A DNA stretch of 64,000 nt from Nymphaea colorata (lineage: Eukaryota > Streptophyta > Magnoliopsida > Nymphaeales > Nymphaeaceae), in the NCBI RefSeq assembly GCF_008831285.2, contig NC_045142.1:4161501-4225500 (forward strand), read 5' to 3'. The position numbers were made by a program, and so were the translations under genes. Below, one piece after another: positions 24,831 through 34,806 of the stretch (positions are counted from its first letter, which is position 1; every line of letters begins with the position of its first letter). The notes under the pieces are model-generated. The model searched no databases. It had not been told where the DNA came from and saw nothing but the letters and a program-made list of their open reading frames with translations.

Positions 24831-26221
24831 ATGGTTGCTCATGGCAGACCTGGCCTCACCACCTCTTTGGCCACCCACAGTCTCCGTATCTTTGCCCATT
24901 ATTCCCTGAGCGTCCCTTGCATGCAGGAGATCTCGGCTATGCCTGGCCAGCTGCGCCTGGCCGAGACTGTTGGGCGCTCTCTTGTTGTTGCGGCTGCTGT
25001 GCTTTGCTGGCGCTGGGGTGAGTCCTCTTCTGTCGCATGGCGTGCCTGATCCTCTAGAGACCCTAGCTGATAGGGGACGCGGTGATGCACCCCACTTGGG
25101 ACTGCCGGGAACACCGAGTACATGGCGCAGCAAGGCCGTGTTGAGTATGAGACAGTTGCCGGCCAGCGCGAGGCTAGGGAGGTTAGCCTGCCTCCTAGCT
25201 TGCCCAGTAGACCAGAAGAGAGCAGCAGGAAGGTTCGACCCAAGAGTCTAGCCAGTGTTACAGTGTTTACAGGCGAAAGGGATTGGTCTCTGCCTAGTCA
25301 GCTTTTAGCCTATGCTGAACCTTGGAGACGAACACACGACCATCGGGGCGATGTGGAGCTGCACTCACCGCCAGGCATACAACCATCCTTGACGCAGTGG
25401 TGGGGCGGGCAGGGTACGGGAGCGAACGCTTGTGGGTCCAACCATTCAGCCATGGCTGGACCGCACGAGGCTCTGATCCCTTCACTATGGCTAGGCATGG
25501 GCGGGGTGCCAGATAGCCGCAGTCGAGAGGCGCTCGACTACAGTCGGCGATATTCTGAGTGAATGGCTTACACGGTTAGCCCTTGTAACCGAGAGATATT
25601 CGGGCGCATGCGCATGCATGTTCGACATCATGCCGAGCGCATGGGGCCCCTGGTTGACATAGTCAAGAGGTTATGTGAGACGCGCCATACCGAGGGCAAG
25701 TTGGCCAGCAGTCGTGGTCCCTGCCGAGGGATACTCGGTGAAGCCAGTAGAGGCGGTCAGGCATGACCACATAAGACTGACAACACCACAGGTGAGCCTT
25801 ACCCTACGACTGACGGAAACGGCCGCTGTGACATCACCAGTTCATGGCCAGATCGGCTGACTACAAACAATGCTCGAGGTGAGCGCAGTCGGCTGCCCTT
25901 TGCGCGAGATGAGTACACGGCGAGAGGGGGACTCGAACATCACCAACATACAACAGCAGAGGATGCAAGGTTTGACTCGCCAAACCGGGTCAGTCAGTCC
26001 GACTGGTTTCGGCGGGTTGAAACCTTTTAGCTCGTGCGTATAAAGTCGTGTGTTAGTTTCTTGTTTTTGACGCTTTTGAATTCTGGAGAACTGTTCTTGT
26101 AATAGGAGATTTCCCAGCTTTCGCCGGAGTGCACCTCCAGCTGGAACAATATACAAAACCGATTGAGAATTTTTGTGAATTCTCGCCTTCCGACATGGTT
26201 CTTCGATAAACGACGTTCGCA

Positions 26222-26340
26222 GGGTGGCTCTCTTTCGACCTTTGGCCTCCTCCAGTGACATGCTTGTACACCACGACGAACAAAACTCCTTCGACAGAGC
26301 GGAACAGAACCGTGGCTCTCTTTCGACCTTTGGCCTCCCT
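26222..26340. repeat. Short direct repeat in the GC-rich region
   Basis: GTGGCTCTCTTTCGACCTTT followed by GGCCTCC occurs at about 26223 and again at about 26313, a direct repeat spaced by roughly 90 bp. Confidence 0.7.
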
Positions 26341-29210
26341 GAGGCAGGACTGACCCGACGATGCGTTCCATTTCCACCGTCAAACCTTCCTCAATCTCTC
26401 GACGGATCCAAATCCCACTTCCTCCATCGGAAACCTGTTGTTTGGATGAAAGACGACCTCAAAGCGATTTCCAGTGAATGATAAGTGATTCCAAATCCTT
26501 TCCGATTGATTAAAAGTGGATCGCCCCTGCATATTCCATTTCTGTGTGCTTCTGGCTGACCGAATGACCCATTATCAGACAATGTAGATTGATCCCTGAT
26601 GCTTAGATGATTCCAACGAGCCCAAGCTCAGAGGAATCTGTGCTTCCATTTTGCAAAGATATGATCAATTCATCATCGAAAGAGTCCAACGAGTCGCAGC
26701 AACATCTGGCGAATCCAACCCTTAATTCGAGAATTAATCGCTACAAATCAACAACGGAACAATCTAGAGCAGTTGATCCTTGGCTGGTGAGTCGATCCAC
26801 AACTTAATCTTTGAGATTGATAGTTCAAATTTGCTGAATTTGATTCTGGCGCACTCCTTATCCTTTTTGGCGGAGTTCGAGCATTTCCGGTGACAAAGCT
26901 GATTGATTTTGGGTTCAAATCACATTGCTAATTCAGAGAACAATCTTAACGGAATTCCGAGCAAATCAAGCCCTCACGTCAAAATCTGACCAGGAACGAG
27001 GGAGAAATCGAAGATTGAAACGGAAGGAAAATTCCAGCCATCTCGACGAATCCAACGAAATATTCCGCCGAGTTCTTCAGTCCCCGACGAGTCCTTGGTC
27101 ACGGTGTCGTCACGAGCCGTGTCTCGCTCTGATTCCCGAGTCCCACCGTATCCGCCGCAGCAGTGTCGTTGCAAACTCGGTGAATCCCACGCCCGTGTCC
27201 AAAGAATCCTGTCTTGCAGTGTCTGAAGTCGAATCCCGCCAACGAGTCGGCCGCATCCCGCTCTATCGTGTCAGGATCAATCGACGAGTCTCGCTTGGAT
27301 TCGACGTGTCCCGTTCAGAAATCCAACGTGCCCCACCCTTTGAAAGGCTGAGTCCTGCTCAGCTTCACGCGGGAGGGGTTTCACTCGGTTGTAGCAGACG
27401 TTCCCTTAGCTGCTCAGGCGTCCATACCAGCGACCGACGCAATAGGCTACCGACCAGCTTCGGCCAACATCAGCAACGGCCGCAGACGCTTCTCTAGCGC
27501 TCTATTCCCTGGGTGACGATTGTTGGGACTTCACCATAGCATCTGTTGAGGGCTTCGCCTGTCGTTAGCGCCAAGCCCCCCCAATCCTAAACAAATCGAG
27601 CCACTCGTTCTTTCGATGAAGTCTTCTCACACTATTCCTCTTGTGCTTTTAATTGCATTATTTTCCTCTCACGCCTTGCTTTGTTGAACATGGAAGGCGG
27701 CATTCAACATCCTTGCGACAGTGACCAGCGGGCGGGCCTTTAGAGGCCAAACTTCTCTTCTCAACTGTTGCGGTTCTCCATTGTTGAATCTCAATTTGAT
27801 AGGGTGGGTGCTCTTGATTTCCAGCCGACCTTTGGCCTTCAATTGTCGGAGGGCTCCTCTCAAACACATAGCGCTAAGGACAAAGCCCCGGGTTGGTTTG
27901 GCCGTTATGAGCCAGGCAGCGGCATGTGAGTGTGCTGTGAGTGTTTAAAGTCTTTGTAGCGCACGCTCTTTGAACTGCCTCACACCCCATTCTCTCTTGT
28001 ACTTGACATAATCAGGGGTTTTTGAGCTGGTGTTCCTGTCCGGCCAGGGTACTTATTCTATTCATTAACATTTGTATATTTCGAGCGGAGGCTAGCGGCG
28101 GGGTCCTAGAAGGGGTGTAACATTCGGCCATGACACAACTATGATCGTGTGGTAGCCCCTCTCGGCTGTCCCTGCGCAAGCAGCAGGGCTTGCGCTCTAG
28201 ATGTTGATGGCCTCAGCGACTGGCTCTTGACTATGCCCATACGCCCAGCCCCTTCTCCGATCTAGGCCAAGGTCTTGGGAGAGGCTATCTTTCTCTTGCC
28301 TGGGCGGTGGCTAGCCCGCCAACGTTGCCTCTTCGTGCCCGCGCTGCTTGGCGTCTCTCGACCATTCTGGCTGGCTGGGGGAAGAGCTGCATCAGATCCA
28401 TCCCCCTTAGGCAGAGGCTGCCCTTAGGCTCTATGTGGAACTCGATTGTCAGTCAAGACAGCGAGCATTCCTTGAGTGATGCTCTCTGCCACCGTGGTCC
28501 TTTTTCGCTCGGCCTCAGGCTGGCTGTGTCGCCTCCCCTTTGGCTGCTGATGGGAAAGGTCATTTGGCCCTACTCGCGGTAGCCCGTTTGGTACCAATCG
28601 GGCCACATGGAGCTGTGTCCCCATCACCTCTCCTCTCCCATGCCGGAAGTCGTCCCCTAGTGGTAGGGGTGTGGGGGTCTGCCCATGACATAGATACACA
28701 AATTTGCTCGGAATCGGTGGCCCTGTATCCTATTTTCCAAATCCTGGCATGCTGCGCAATAGGGTCCTATGATGTTGTTCTTTATTTCCATACCAAAGGA
28801 TTGGTGATGATCCTTGACCTCATACCCGACCATACATGCCACATGATGGCTCACGAAGCTTTGGGCAGAGTAGCACCACGCCTATGGTGCCAATGTAACC
28901 TCTCACTCGTAGCGCAGTGGTAGTGGAGGTTCCCATGGAAGTGAAAATGGCGGCTGGGGTCTCCTTGATGGTGGCCTCCCTTACAGCTGGATAGTTGACG
29001 GAAGTGGAGACCGCAGGTTGTTTGGTGACTGCTTCCAACGTGGCTGGATGGTTGATGTTGTGGTGATGGACTCACCCTTGCCTTCCTCCATAGGTCTCGT
29101 CGGCAGCAAGTGTCATACGCCGTGTTGATGGGGCTGGGATGGCCATAGAGGGGTCTGATTGCTGACCTCACTCACTGGTCTGAAGGAAGTCGATGGTCTT
29201 GGCCGGTGTG

Positions 29211-29215
29211 GCCAG
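29211..29215. repeat. Target-site duplication, left (GCCAG)
   Basis: GCCAG directly precedes the left LTR. The same five bases follow the right LTR at 39602-39606. This is the expected 5-bp duplication of a copia integration. Confidence 0.92.
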
Positions 29216-29577
29216 TATTAGAGACACAAGAGATGAGGAAAATGAACCTCTTTCCCCCCTCTTAACGTGTGAGGATAGTATCTATTTATATTAACATTCA
29301 CTCGTATGTTACAGATGTTGGTTATGGTAACAAGTTAATACTTGCTATACATTCAAGGATATAAATATGAAACGATTCAGTCGGGAAAGAATATCATGTA
29401 ACTGCAGACGTTGTATTTAGTTGATTGCGTATTGAGAGGGCAAGCTGTCGATCTGGTGCTGCAGTTTTATTTTCAACGTCTAGATAGTAGATCTCTTCAA
29501 CAGCTGGATGATTTGCAACGACTAGACAGCAGGTCTTGGCATAATTAGCTTCAACGGCTGGATCATCAGTTTTAACA
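29216..29577 (-). repeat. 3' LTR of the minus-strand copia element
   Basis: 362 bp, 13 bp longer than its partner because of an 11-bp pyrimidine-rich insertion near 29255 and a 2-bp indel near 29437. Read on the minus strand it begins TGTTAAAACTG and ends CTCTAATA, so the terminal dinucleotides are TG...TA rather than the usual TG...CA. Confidence 0.93.
29281..29290 (-). promoter_or_regulatory. TATA box in the 3' LTR
   Basis: The minus strand reads TATAAATAGA, a good plant TATA box. The same box is at 39308-39317 in the 5' LTR, where it would drive element transcription. Confidence 0.6.
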
Positions 29578-29945
29578 CGCCCCTTCAATTTGAGCGTGCA
29601 ATCAACTACGTTCAAATTGCTTGTAAATTGATGATGTAGATTGACATTCAGTGGCTTTGTTAAACCATCAGCAACTTGTTCATTTGATTGTAGAAATTGA
29701 ACCTTGATATGGCCTTTGTTGACATGATCTCGAACGAAGTGGAAATCGATTTCAACATGTTTGGTACGAGCATGAAAAATTGGATTGGTTGCCAAATAAA
29801 GTGCCCCGATATTATCGCACCAAAGTATGGGGGCTGTGGTTGGTTTGAAACTGAACTTTTGTAGTAACGACTGATTCCAAAGTAATTCTGCAACACCTCC
29901 TGCAAGAGACTTATATTCAGCCTCGGTGCTAGATAGTGCTACAGT
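29394..29945 (-). pseudogene. RNase H C-terminal part of the minus-strand copia pol
   Basis: This distal piece of the pol frame reads TVALSSTEAEYKSLAGG and then HARTKHVEIDFHFVRD and QVADGLTKPL, the typical end of the copia RNase H domain. It continues the frame that breaks off at 34807. A TGA at 29946-29948 sits just before it, in frame with the preceding ISWFSRKQ residues, so even without the insertion the frame would end early. The frame runs on into the LTR and stops at 29394. Confidence 0.85.
29578..29592 (-). other. Polypurine tract
   Basis: On the minus strand AAATTGAAGGGGCG lies immediately upstream of the 3' LTR, in the position where plus-strand synthesis is primed in LTR retrotransposons. 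Confidence 0.7.
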
Positions 29946-30020
29946 TCATTGTTTTCTTGAAAACCATGAGATGGCATTTCTGTTAAAATATAAATCCTTC
30001 ACCAGCACGTTGAAGAGGAG

Positions 30021-30270
30021 TCTCTTAGGATTTTACCTCCTTGTAGAATGTGTTAAGATATTTAATGTCCTTGTAACATGTGAAGAGTCTCCTAAGATTC
30101 TATGTTATAGTTAATATCCTTGTTATATGGGAAGTCTCTTAGGATTCTATGTTGTAGTTAATATCCTTGTAATATGTGAAGTCTCTTAGGTTTCTATGAT
30201 GTAATTAATGTCCTTGGAGCTTGTGAAATCTCCTAGGATTCTACGATTGGAGACTCTTAGAATTCTGAAA
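30021..30270 (+). repeat. 47-bp tandem repeat in the LTR U3
   Basis: TCTC(T/C)TAGGATTCTA-type units start at 30021, 30088, 30135, 30182 and 30229, with spacings of 67, 47, 47 and 47 bp. Each contains TTAATATCCTTGTAATATGTG or a variant. Tandem U3 repeats often act as enhancer-like modules in plant LTRs; here that is inference. Confidence 0.8.
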
Positions 30271-30276
30271 ATGGGA

Positions 30277-30289
30277 TTATAAATAGAGG
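30277..30289 (+). promoter_or_regulatory. TATA box of the nested LTR
   Basis: TTATAAATAGAGG lies about 155 bp upstream of the PBS and just after the U3 repeats, the expected position for the element promoter. Transcription would start roughly 30 bp further on. Confidence 0.65.
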
Positions 30290-30343
30290 CCGTGCAAACC
30301 ATTCTGGCCACGGCTTCTTCTCCTCAGTTTCTTCTTGTTTTCA

Positions 30344-30344
<1 letters not shown>

Positions 30345-30375
<31 letters not shown>

Positions 30376-30378
30376 ATC
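30345..30378. repeat. (CT)n microsatellite
   Basis: A run of CT dinucleotides with a single CCCT interruption lies in the R/U5 region of the nested LTR. Confidence 0.85.
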
Positions 30379-30432
30379 TTCCTGCGTGAGTGCTGTTTTC
30401 TGGTTACAGATATTGGTGCTAGATTTCTATCA

Positions 30433-30444
30433 TGGTATCAGAGC
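30433..30444 (+). other. Primer-binding site of the nested copia element
   Basis: TGGTATCAGAGC is complementary to the 3' end of initiator tRNA-Met and directly follows the LTR terminal CA. Confidence 0.9.
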
Positions 30445-30654
30445 GCCAGGTTACGTTATCTCTACCAAACGAAATGCCCAAACAGGTCTGATATGGTTAG
30501 AACTCTTTTCTCATCTTGTCTCTATCCTGAATTTACTTTTCTCTTGCGCAATTCTTGTTCCTTTTTTCTTCTTGCTTACCCAAGGACACATCTTGTTATA
30601 TCGTGTCTTCTTTCCCTCTCATCTTCTACCTATATACCATTCCTTTCTGCTGTC

Positions 30655-32102
30655 ATGGAAAACCTTTCGCATTCTGGCATGTCCTCAAGTTTTCTTCCTC
30701 ACCTTATTACCGAAAAACTCAACCATGAGAATTATCTGATCTGGAAAAGGCAAATCATGCCTTTCATAAGAAGTCAAGGCCTCTCGATGGTTCAACAAAG
30801 GCTCCACCAATATCCGTTTTACAGGAAATAAAAAATGAGGCAGGAGAAGTTATTGCTGTTCATGAAGACAACAATCCTGAACATGCTATGTGGATGAGAC
30901 GTGATCAAAGTCTGGTTGCGTATATTTTGTCCACTTTATCTCAACAAGTGTTACTTTCAGTTTCTGATGATTGGACTGCAGAAGAATTATGGGAAACCCT
31001 TGCTGATACCTTTTCCCAAATATCAGAAGCTCGAATTATGTACTTAAAGAAAGAATTTCAGAATTTGAGCAAAGGTTCAACGTCTATCATGGATTATTTA
31101 GGGCGTATTAAGGCCGTCGCAGACCAACTTGCTGCGTCAGGGAATAACATTTCTGATAAGGAAAATGTGCAGCAAACCTTGAATGGACTTGGGCATGATT
31201 ATCATGCTTTTATTATAGCTCTTGAGGTCCTTCCTGTTCTGCCTTCCTTCAACGAACTACAAGGTAAACTTCTCCAACATGCAATGAATATGAAAAGAGT
31301 CATTGAAAGGACTGATCAAGGGAACTCCCAAAATGTGTTGGTTATGAATATAAAGTTTGGTAAGAGCCATGGGAACTCCAACCATGGTGGTCGTGGCATT
31401 CTACCAACACCACATAACCAAGGTATGTCTCCTTTGGATACTTCAAGAAAAATACCAATTTGTTTTCAGTGCAACAAGAAAGGACACATGAAGGCACAAT
31501 GTTGGTTTAATCCTCAAAATAAAAACAAAGGGGTAAGACATGATTATAAACAAGGAGGACAAAGTTCTAAATCCACCGCTGAAGATATGCAACAGCTATT
31601 GATGACCGCATTCTCAAAGATGACTATAAAGCAAAATGAGCAGGAAGAATGGTTCTTGGATTCAGGTGCAGCTACCCATGTGACAAGAAATGCAGGTAAA
31701 TTGACTAACTTATCCCCTCATTACGGTAGAAGTTGCATTATAACAGGTGATGGAAAATCTCATCCTATTACACATATTGGAAATGCACATATTCCATTGT
31801 CATCCTCGTCTCTATTACTGTCTAATGTTGTTCTTGCTCTCAATATAAAAAAGAACATCATATCCATTTCTAAACTCATTGATGATACAAGCTCTTCTGT
31901 TGAATTCACACCTTCTTCTGTCTATGTCAAAGACCTCCAAACGAAGAAAATGTTCGTTAGAGGGGAGCGTCAAGGGAATATGTACGTCCTCAAGGAATGT
32001 CTACCCAAGGATTCATCCACTTTTGATATAGGATTGAGACATTTTCTCTTTCTCATAATGCGTCATCAGTGCCAAGTTCTTGCCATTTTCAATCAAAAGT
32101 AA
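30655..32102 (+). pseudogene. Copia gag-protease region (nested element), frameshifted
   Basis: The frame starts at ATG 30655 (MENLSHSG..., with NHENYLIWKRQIMPFIRSQG typical of copia gag). It shifts frame near 30785 and continues through 30888-32102. Gag core (UBN2-like) comes first, then an intact zinc knuckle CFQCNKKGHMKAQC near 31470, then the protease motif WFLDSGAATHVT near 31660. The frame ends at a TAA at 32100-32102. Gag forms the particle and the protease would cleave the polyprotein. With frameshifts before and after, no full-length polyprotein can be made. Confidence 0.88.
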
Positions 32103-33461
32103 GGGGCCCTAACCAATTTTTGGAGTCTGATTTGTGGCATAGTCGGCTAGGACACTGTGGTCGACATTTCATTGAAAAACTTGTCACAGATAGTCTCATC
32201 AAGATCAAGTTTACCTCTTACTTCAAGTGTCAAAAAATGTTCAAGTTGTGGACTTTGTAAGAGTCATGTTTTACCTTTCCATAATATAAATCAAAGGGCT
32301 TCCAAACCTTTTGAAACTATTTTTTCTGATGTATGGGGGCCAGCTCCTATTGATTCCATGTCTGGGTCAAGATATTATGTCTTATTCATTGACTCTTACT
32401 CACGTTTCACCTGGATTTACTTCATGAAACACAAATCAGAAGTACCTCACATATTTCGAAACTTCTATGCCATGATTCAAACTAAATTTTCATCCAATGT
32501 GGTGCATTTTCAATGTGATGGAGGGGGAGAATATTCCTCGCTTGATTTTATTGAATTTCTACGTGAAAAAGGGATAACTAGACAAATTTCCTGCCCTTAC
32601 ACACCACAACAAAATGGTGCAGTTAAGCGAAAACATCGACATATAGTTGAAAGCGCCATGAGCATGATGCATGATACTAATGTGCCTATTTCCTTGTGGA
32701 CTGAAGCCTTCCATACTGCTGTATACATAATAAATTGTTTGCCTATGACACTCTTGATGTCTAAATCGCCATATTTTACACTCTTAGGCAAACAACCTGA
32801 TTACAAGAACTTGAAGGTTTTTGGTTGTGTATGCTATGTTCACGTTGATGCTGCCTTGAGGAACAAGTTTCAAGACAAAGCTATTCAATGTAGATTCGTT
32901 GGATATGCTGATGAATATAAAGGTTTTCGATGCTATGATCCAACAACTAAACGTATCAAAATTTCAAGAAATGTCATTTTTGATGAACATAGTTTTGATA
33001 ATACAAATGAAATGCCTATGACCATTGAATCTTATGATCCCTGGACCAGTACACAGTTATTCAATGCAGATCTTGTTATGAGAGCAATACAACCGTCAGA
33101 TATGGCTCAAAGTGAAAATCAAGAAGATCCAACACAATCATCAAGTCATCACGAAAACAATAATGAAGAACAGAGCAACGATGCACATCGGTATTCGGGT
33201 CTTATCTACAGTCGACGACTAAGGGACAGAGATGCTCACAGTGAAGAAGACAACATGCCCCACCTTAGAAGATCCCAACGCATTCGTCATCCCATTCACA
33301 AGTGGGTTAGCTATGATTCTTTATCACTTGATTTTCAGTTATTCATGGCAAAAGTTGGCAAGGAGGAAGAACCTACTTCATTTGATCAAGCATCAAAATC
33401 ACATCATTGGAGAAAGGCTATGAAAGAAGAAATGGATGCCTTGCATGAATGTGGAACATGA
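32103..33461 (+). pseudogene. Copia integrase region (nested element), frameshifted and catalytically altered
   Basis: The GAG-pre-integrase motif LWHSRLGH is in one frame (to about 32240), and the rest, from CSSCGLCKSHVLPF to the RT linker, is in another. Integrase aspartates are visible in SDVWGPAP and QCDGGGEY. The catalytic glutamate of the NGxVERKHRH motif is lysine here (GAVKRKHRH, about 32626), so the DDE triad is broken. A TGA at 33459-33461 ends the frame where copia elements continue with tryptophan. Confidence 0.88.
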
Positions 33462-34806
33462 GAGATCATTCCGAGGCCACACGAAAAGAACGTAGTGGGC
33501 TCCAAACAAAATTAAATACAAACGTGACGGCAGCATAGAAAGACACAAAGCAAGGTTAGTAGCAAAAGGGTTTACACAACAATATGGAGAAGATTATGAT
33601 GAGACATTCAGCCCTGTGATCAAAATGAGAACAATTCGCGTGATTATATCATTGGCAGTTGAATATGGATGGAGACTACATCAAATGGACGTGAAGAATG
33701 CTTTTCTTCATGGTGATTTAAGGGAGGAAGTATATATGGAACAACCTCCAGGATACACGAAAGGAGACTCTCATGCATGGGTTTGCAAACTAAGAAAATC
33801 TATTTATGGACTTAAACAGGCCTCACGTTCGTGGTTTGACAGTTTCTCTTGCAAGATTCAAGAATGTGGTTTTCGGAGATGTCCTCTAGATCACTCTCTT
33901 TTCATTTATCGAAAGGAAAACATATTTACTTTACTTCTTATATATGTTGATGATATTGTTATCACAGGCAATTCAGAAAAACACATAGAAGAAGCTAAAG
34001 TTTTGATGATGCAAAACTTCAAAATGAAAGAGCTTAGTGATTTACGATTCTTTCTTGGAGTGGAGATTGATAGGCACAATAATCGCCTCACATTGACACA
34101 ACAGAAATACACGTTGGATCTGCTGAAAAAGTCAGGTATGTCTGATTGTAAGCCTGTTGGAACTCCTAGTGTTATAAATCAAAGACTAAGTGCTCAAGAT
34201 GGAGAGTTATATGAAGATCCTACGCAATATCGAAGTATTGTTGGGGCACTTCAATATCTTACATTTACTAGACCAGATATTATATATGCTGTGAATCAAG
34301 TATCTCAATTTATGCATGCACCTAGAGATACTCACATAGATGCTGTCAAAAGAATATTAAGATATCTTAAAGGGACAGCAAGAGATGGCTTAGTTTATGG
34401 TAAGAGTGAAAATATAACTACTGGACATCAACTTATGACATTCACAGATGCAGATTGGGCTGAAGATCCCGATCAAAGAAAGTCCATTTCTGGTTTTTGT
34501 ATTTTCATTGGACGTAATCTTGTGTCTTGGAGTTGTCGAAAGCAAAAGGCAGTAGCAAGATCCAGCACTGAAGCTGAATACAGATGCATGGCTGCAGGTA
34601 CTGCTAAAGTTACATAGGTTAGACATTTGCTAGAAGACATTGGAGAAAAGATTAAAACATCAATGTTAATGTGCGATAATCAAAGCGCTATTAACATTGC
34701 CTTTAATCCCGTACAACATGGTCGAACAAAGCACATTGAGATTGATCAACACTTTGTTAGACAAAAGGTGGAAGACAAGGAGATTCAGCCTATTTATGTT
34801 CGTACA
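33462..34806 (+). pseudogene. Copia reverse transcriptase-RNase H (nested element), disrupted
   Basis: After a small deletion and frame change near 33507, the RT is open from about 33510 to a TAG at 34615-34617. Motifs seen are ARLVAKGFTQQYGEDYDETF, YGLKQASRSWF and the catalytic YVDDIVITG near 33940, followed by RNase H DADWAEDPDQRKS and ARSSTEAEYR. Past the TAG the same frame continues (MLEDIGEK..., DNQSAIN, RTKHIEIDQHF) to the truncated end. The RT active site is intact but its context is not. Confidence 0.88.

Larger units (their letters stand above)
24141..29210. repeat. GC-rich decayed repetitive region
   Basis: This region is compositionally unlike the AT-rich DNA on its left. Three diverged copies of a segment containing GGCCGAGA(T/C)TGTTGGGCGCTC and TCGCATGGCGTGCCTGATCC occur near 24165, 24478 and 24955, with a related segment near 28150-28320. 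No intact gene is seen; short frames are numerous because of GC content. A TATAAAG near 26040, followed by sequence resembling an untranslated leader, and repeated words at 26222 and 26313 could mark an old LTR, but I could not pair it with a second copy. A degenerate LTR retrotransposon, possibly Ty3-like, is the most likely identity, held loosely. Confidence 0.45.
29981..30432 (+). repeat. 5' LTR of the nested copia element
   Basis: About 450 bp, probably beginning TGTTAAAATATAAATCC and ending ATTTCTATCA just before the PBS. Its U3 contains a 47-bp tandem repeat. A TATA box (30277-30289) and a CT-rich leader (30345-30378) follow. Only one copy exists here, so the left end is assigned from the break in the host pol frame. 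Confidence 0.7.
29981..34806 (+). mobile_element. Nested Ty1/copia element, plus strand, no 3' LTR
   Basis: A 5' LTR (about 29981-30432), a PBS TGGTATCAGAGC (30433-30444) and a degenerate copia gag-pol are present. The coding region stops in the last part of RNase H (RTKHIEIDQHF then YVRT) at about 34800 and abuts the host element directly. There is no 3' LTR, polypurine tract or clear target duplication. The element carries at least three frameshifts, a deletion, two in-frame stops and a mutated integrase catalytic residue. It is non-autonomous and fixed in place. The exact left edge is uncertain by a few bases because TGTTA could belong to either element. Confidence 0.9.

Noticed and set aside
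25900-26000. Possible tRNA gene (GGGGACTCGAACATC resembles a T-arm)
   Set aside because: No matching acceptor stem, D-arm or anticodon arm can be drawn around it.
29926-30114. Short frame across the host/nested copia junction
   Set aside because: It spans two unrelated elements and has no domain.
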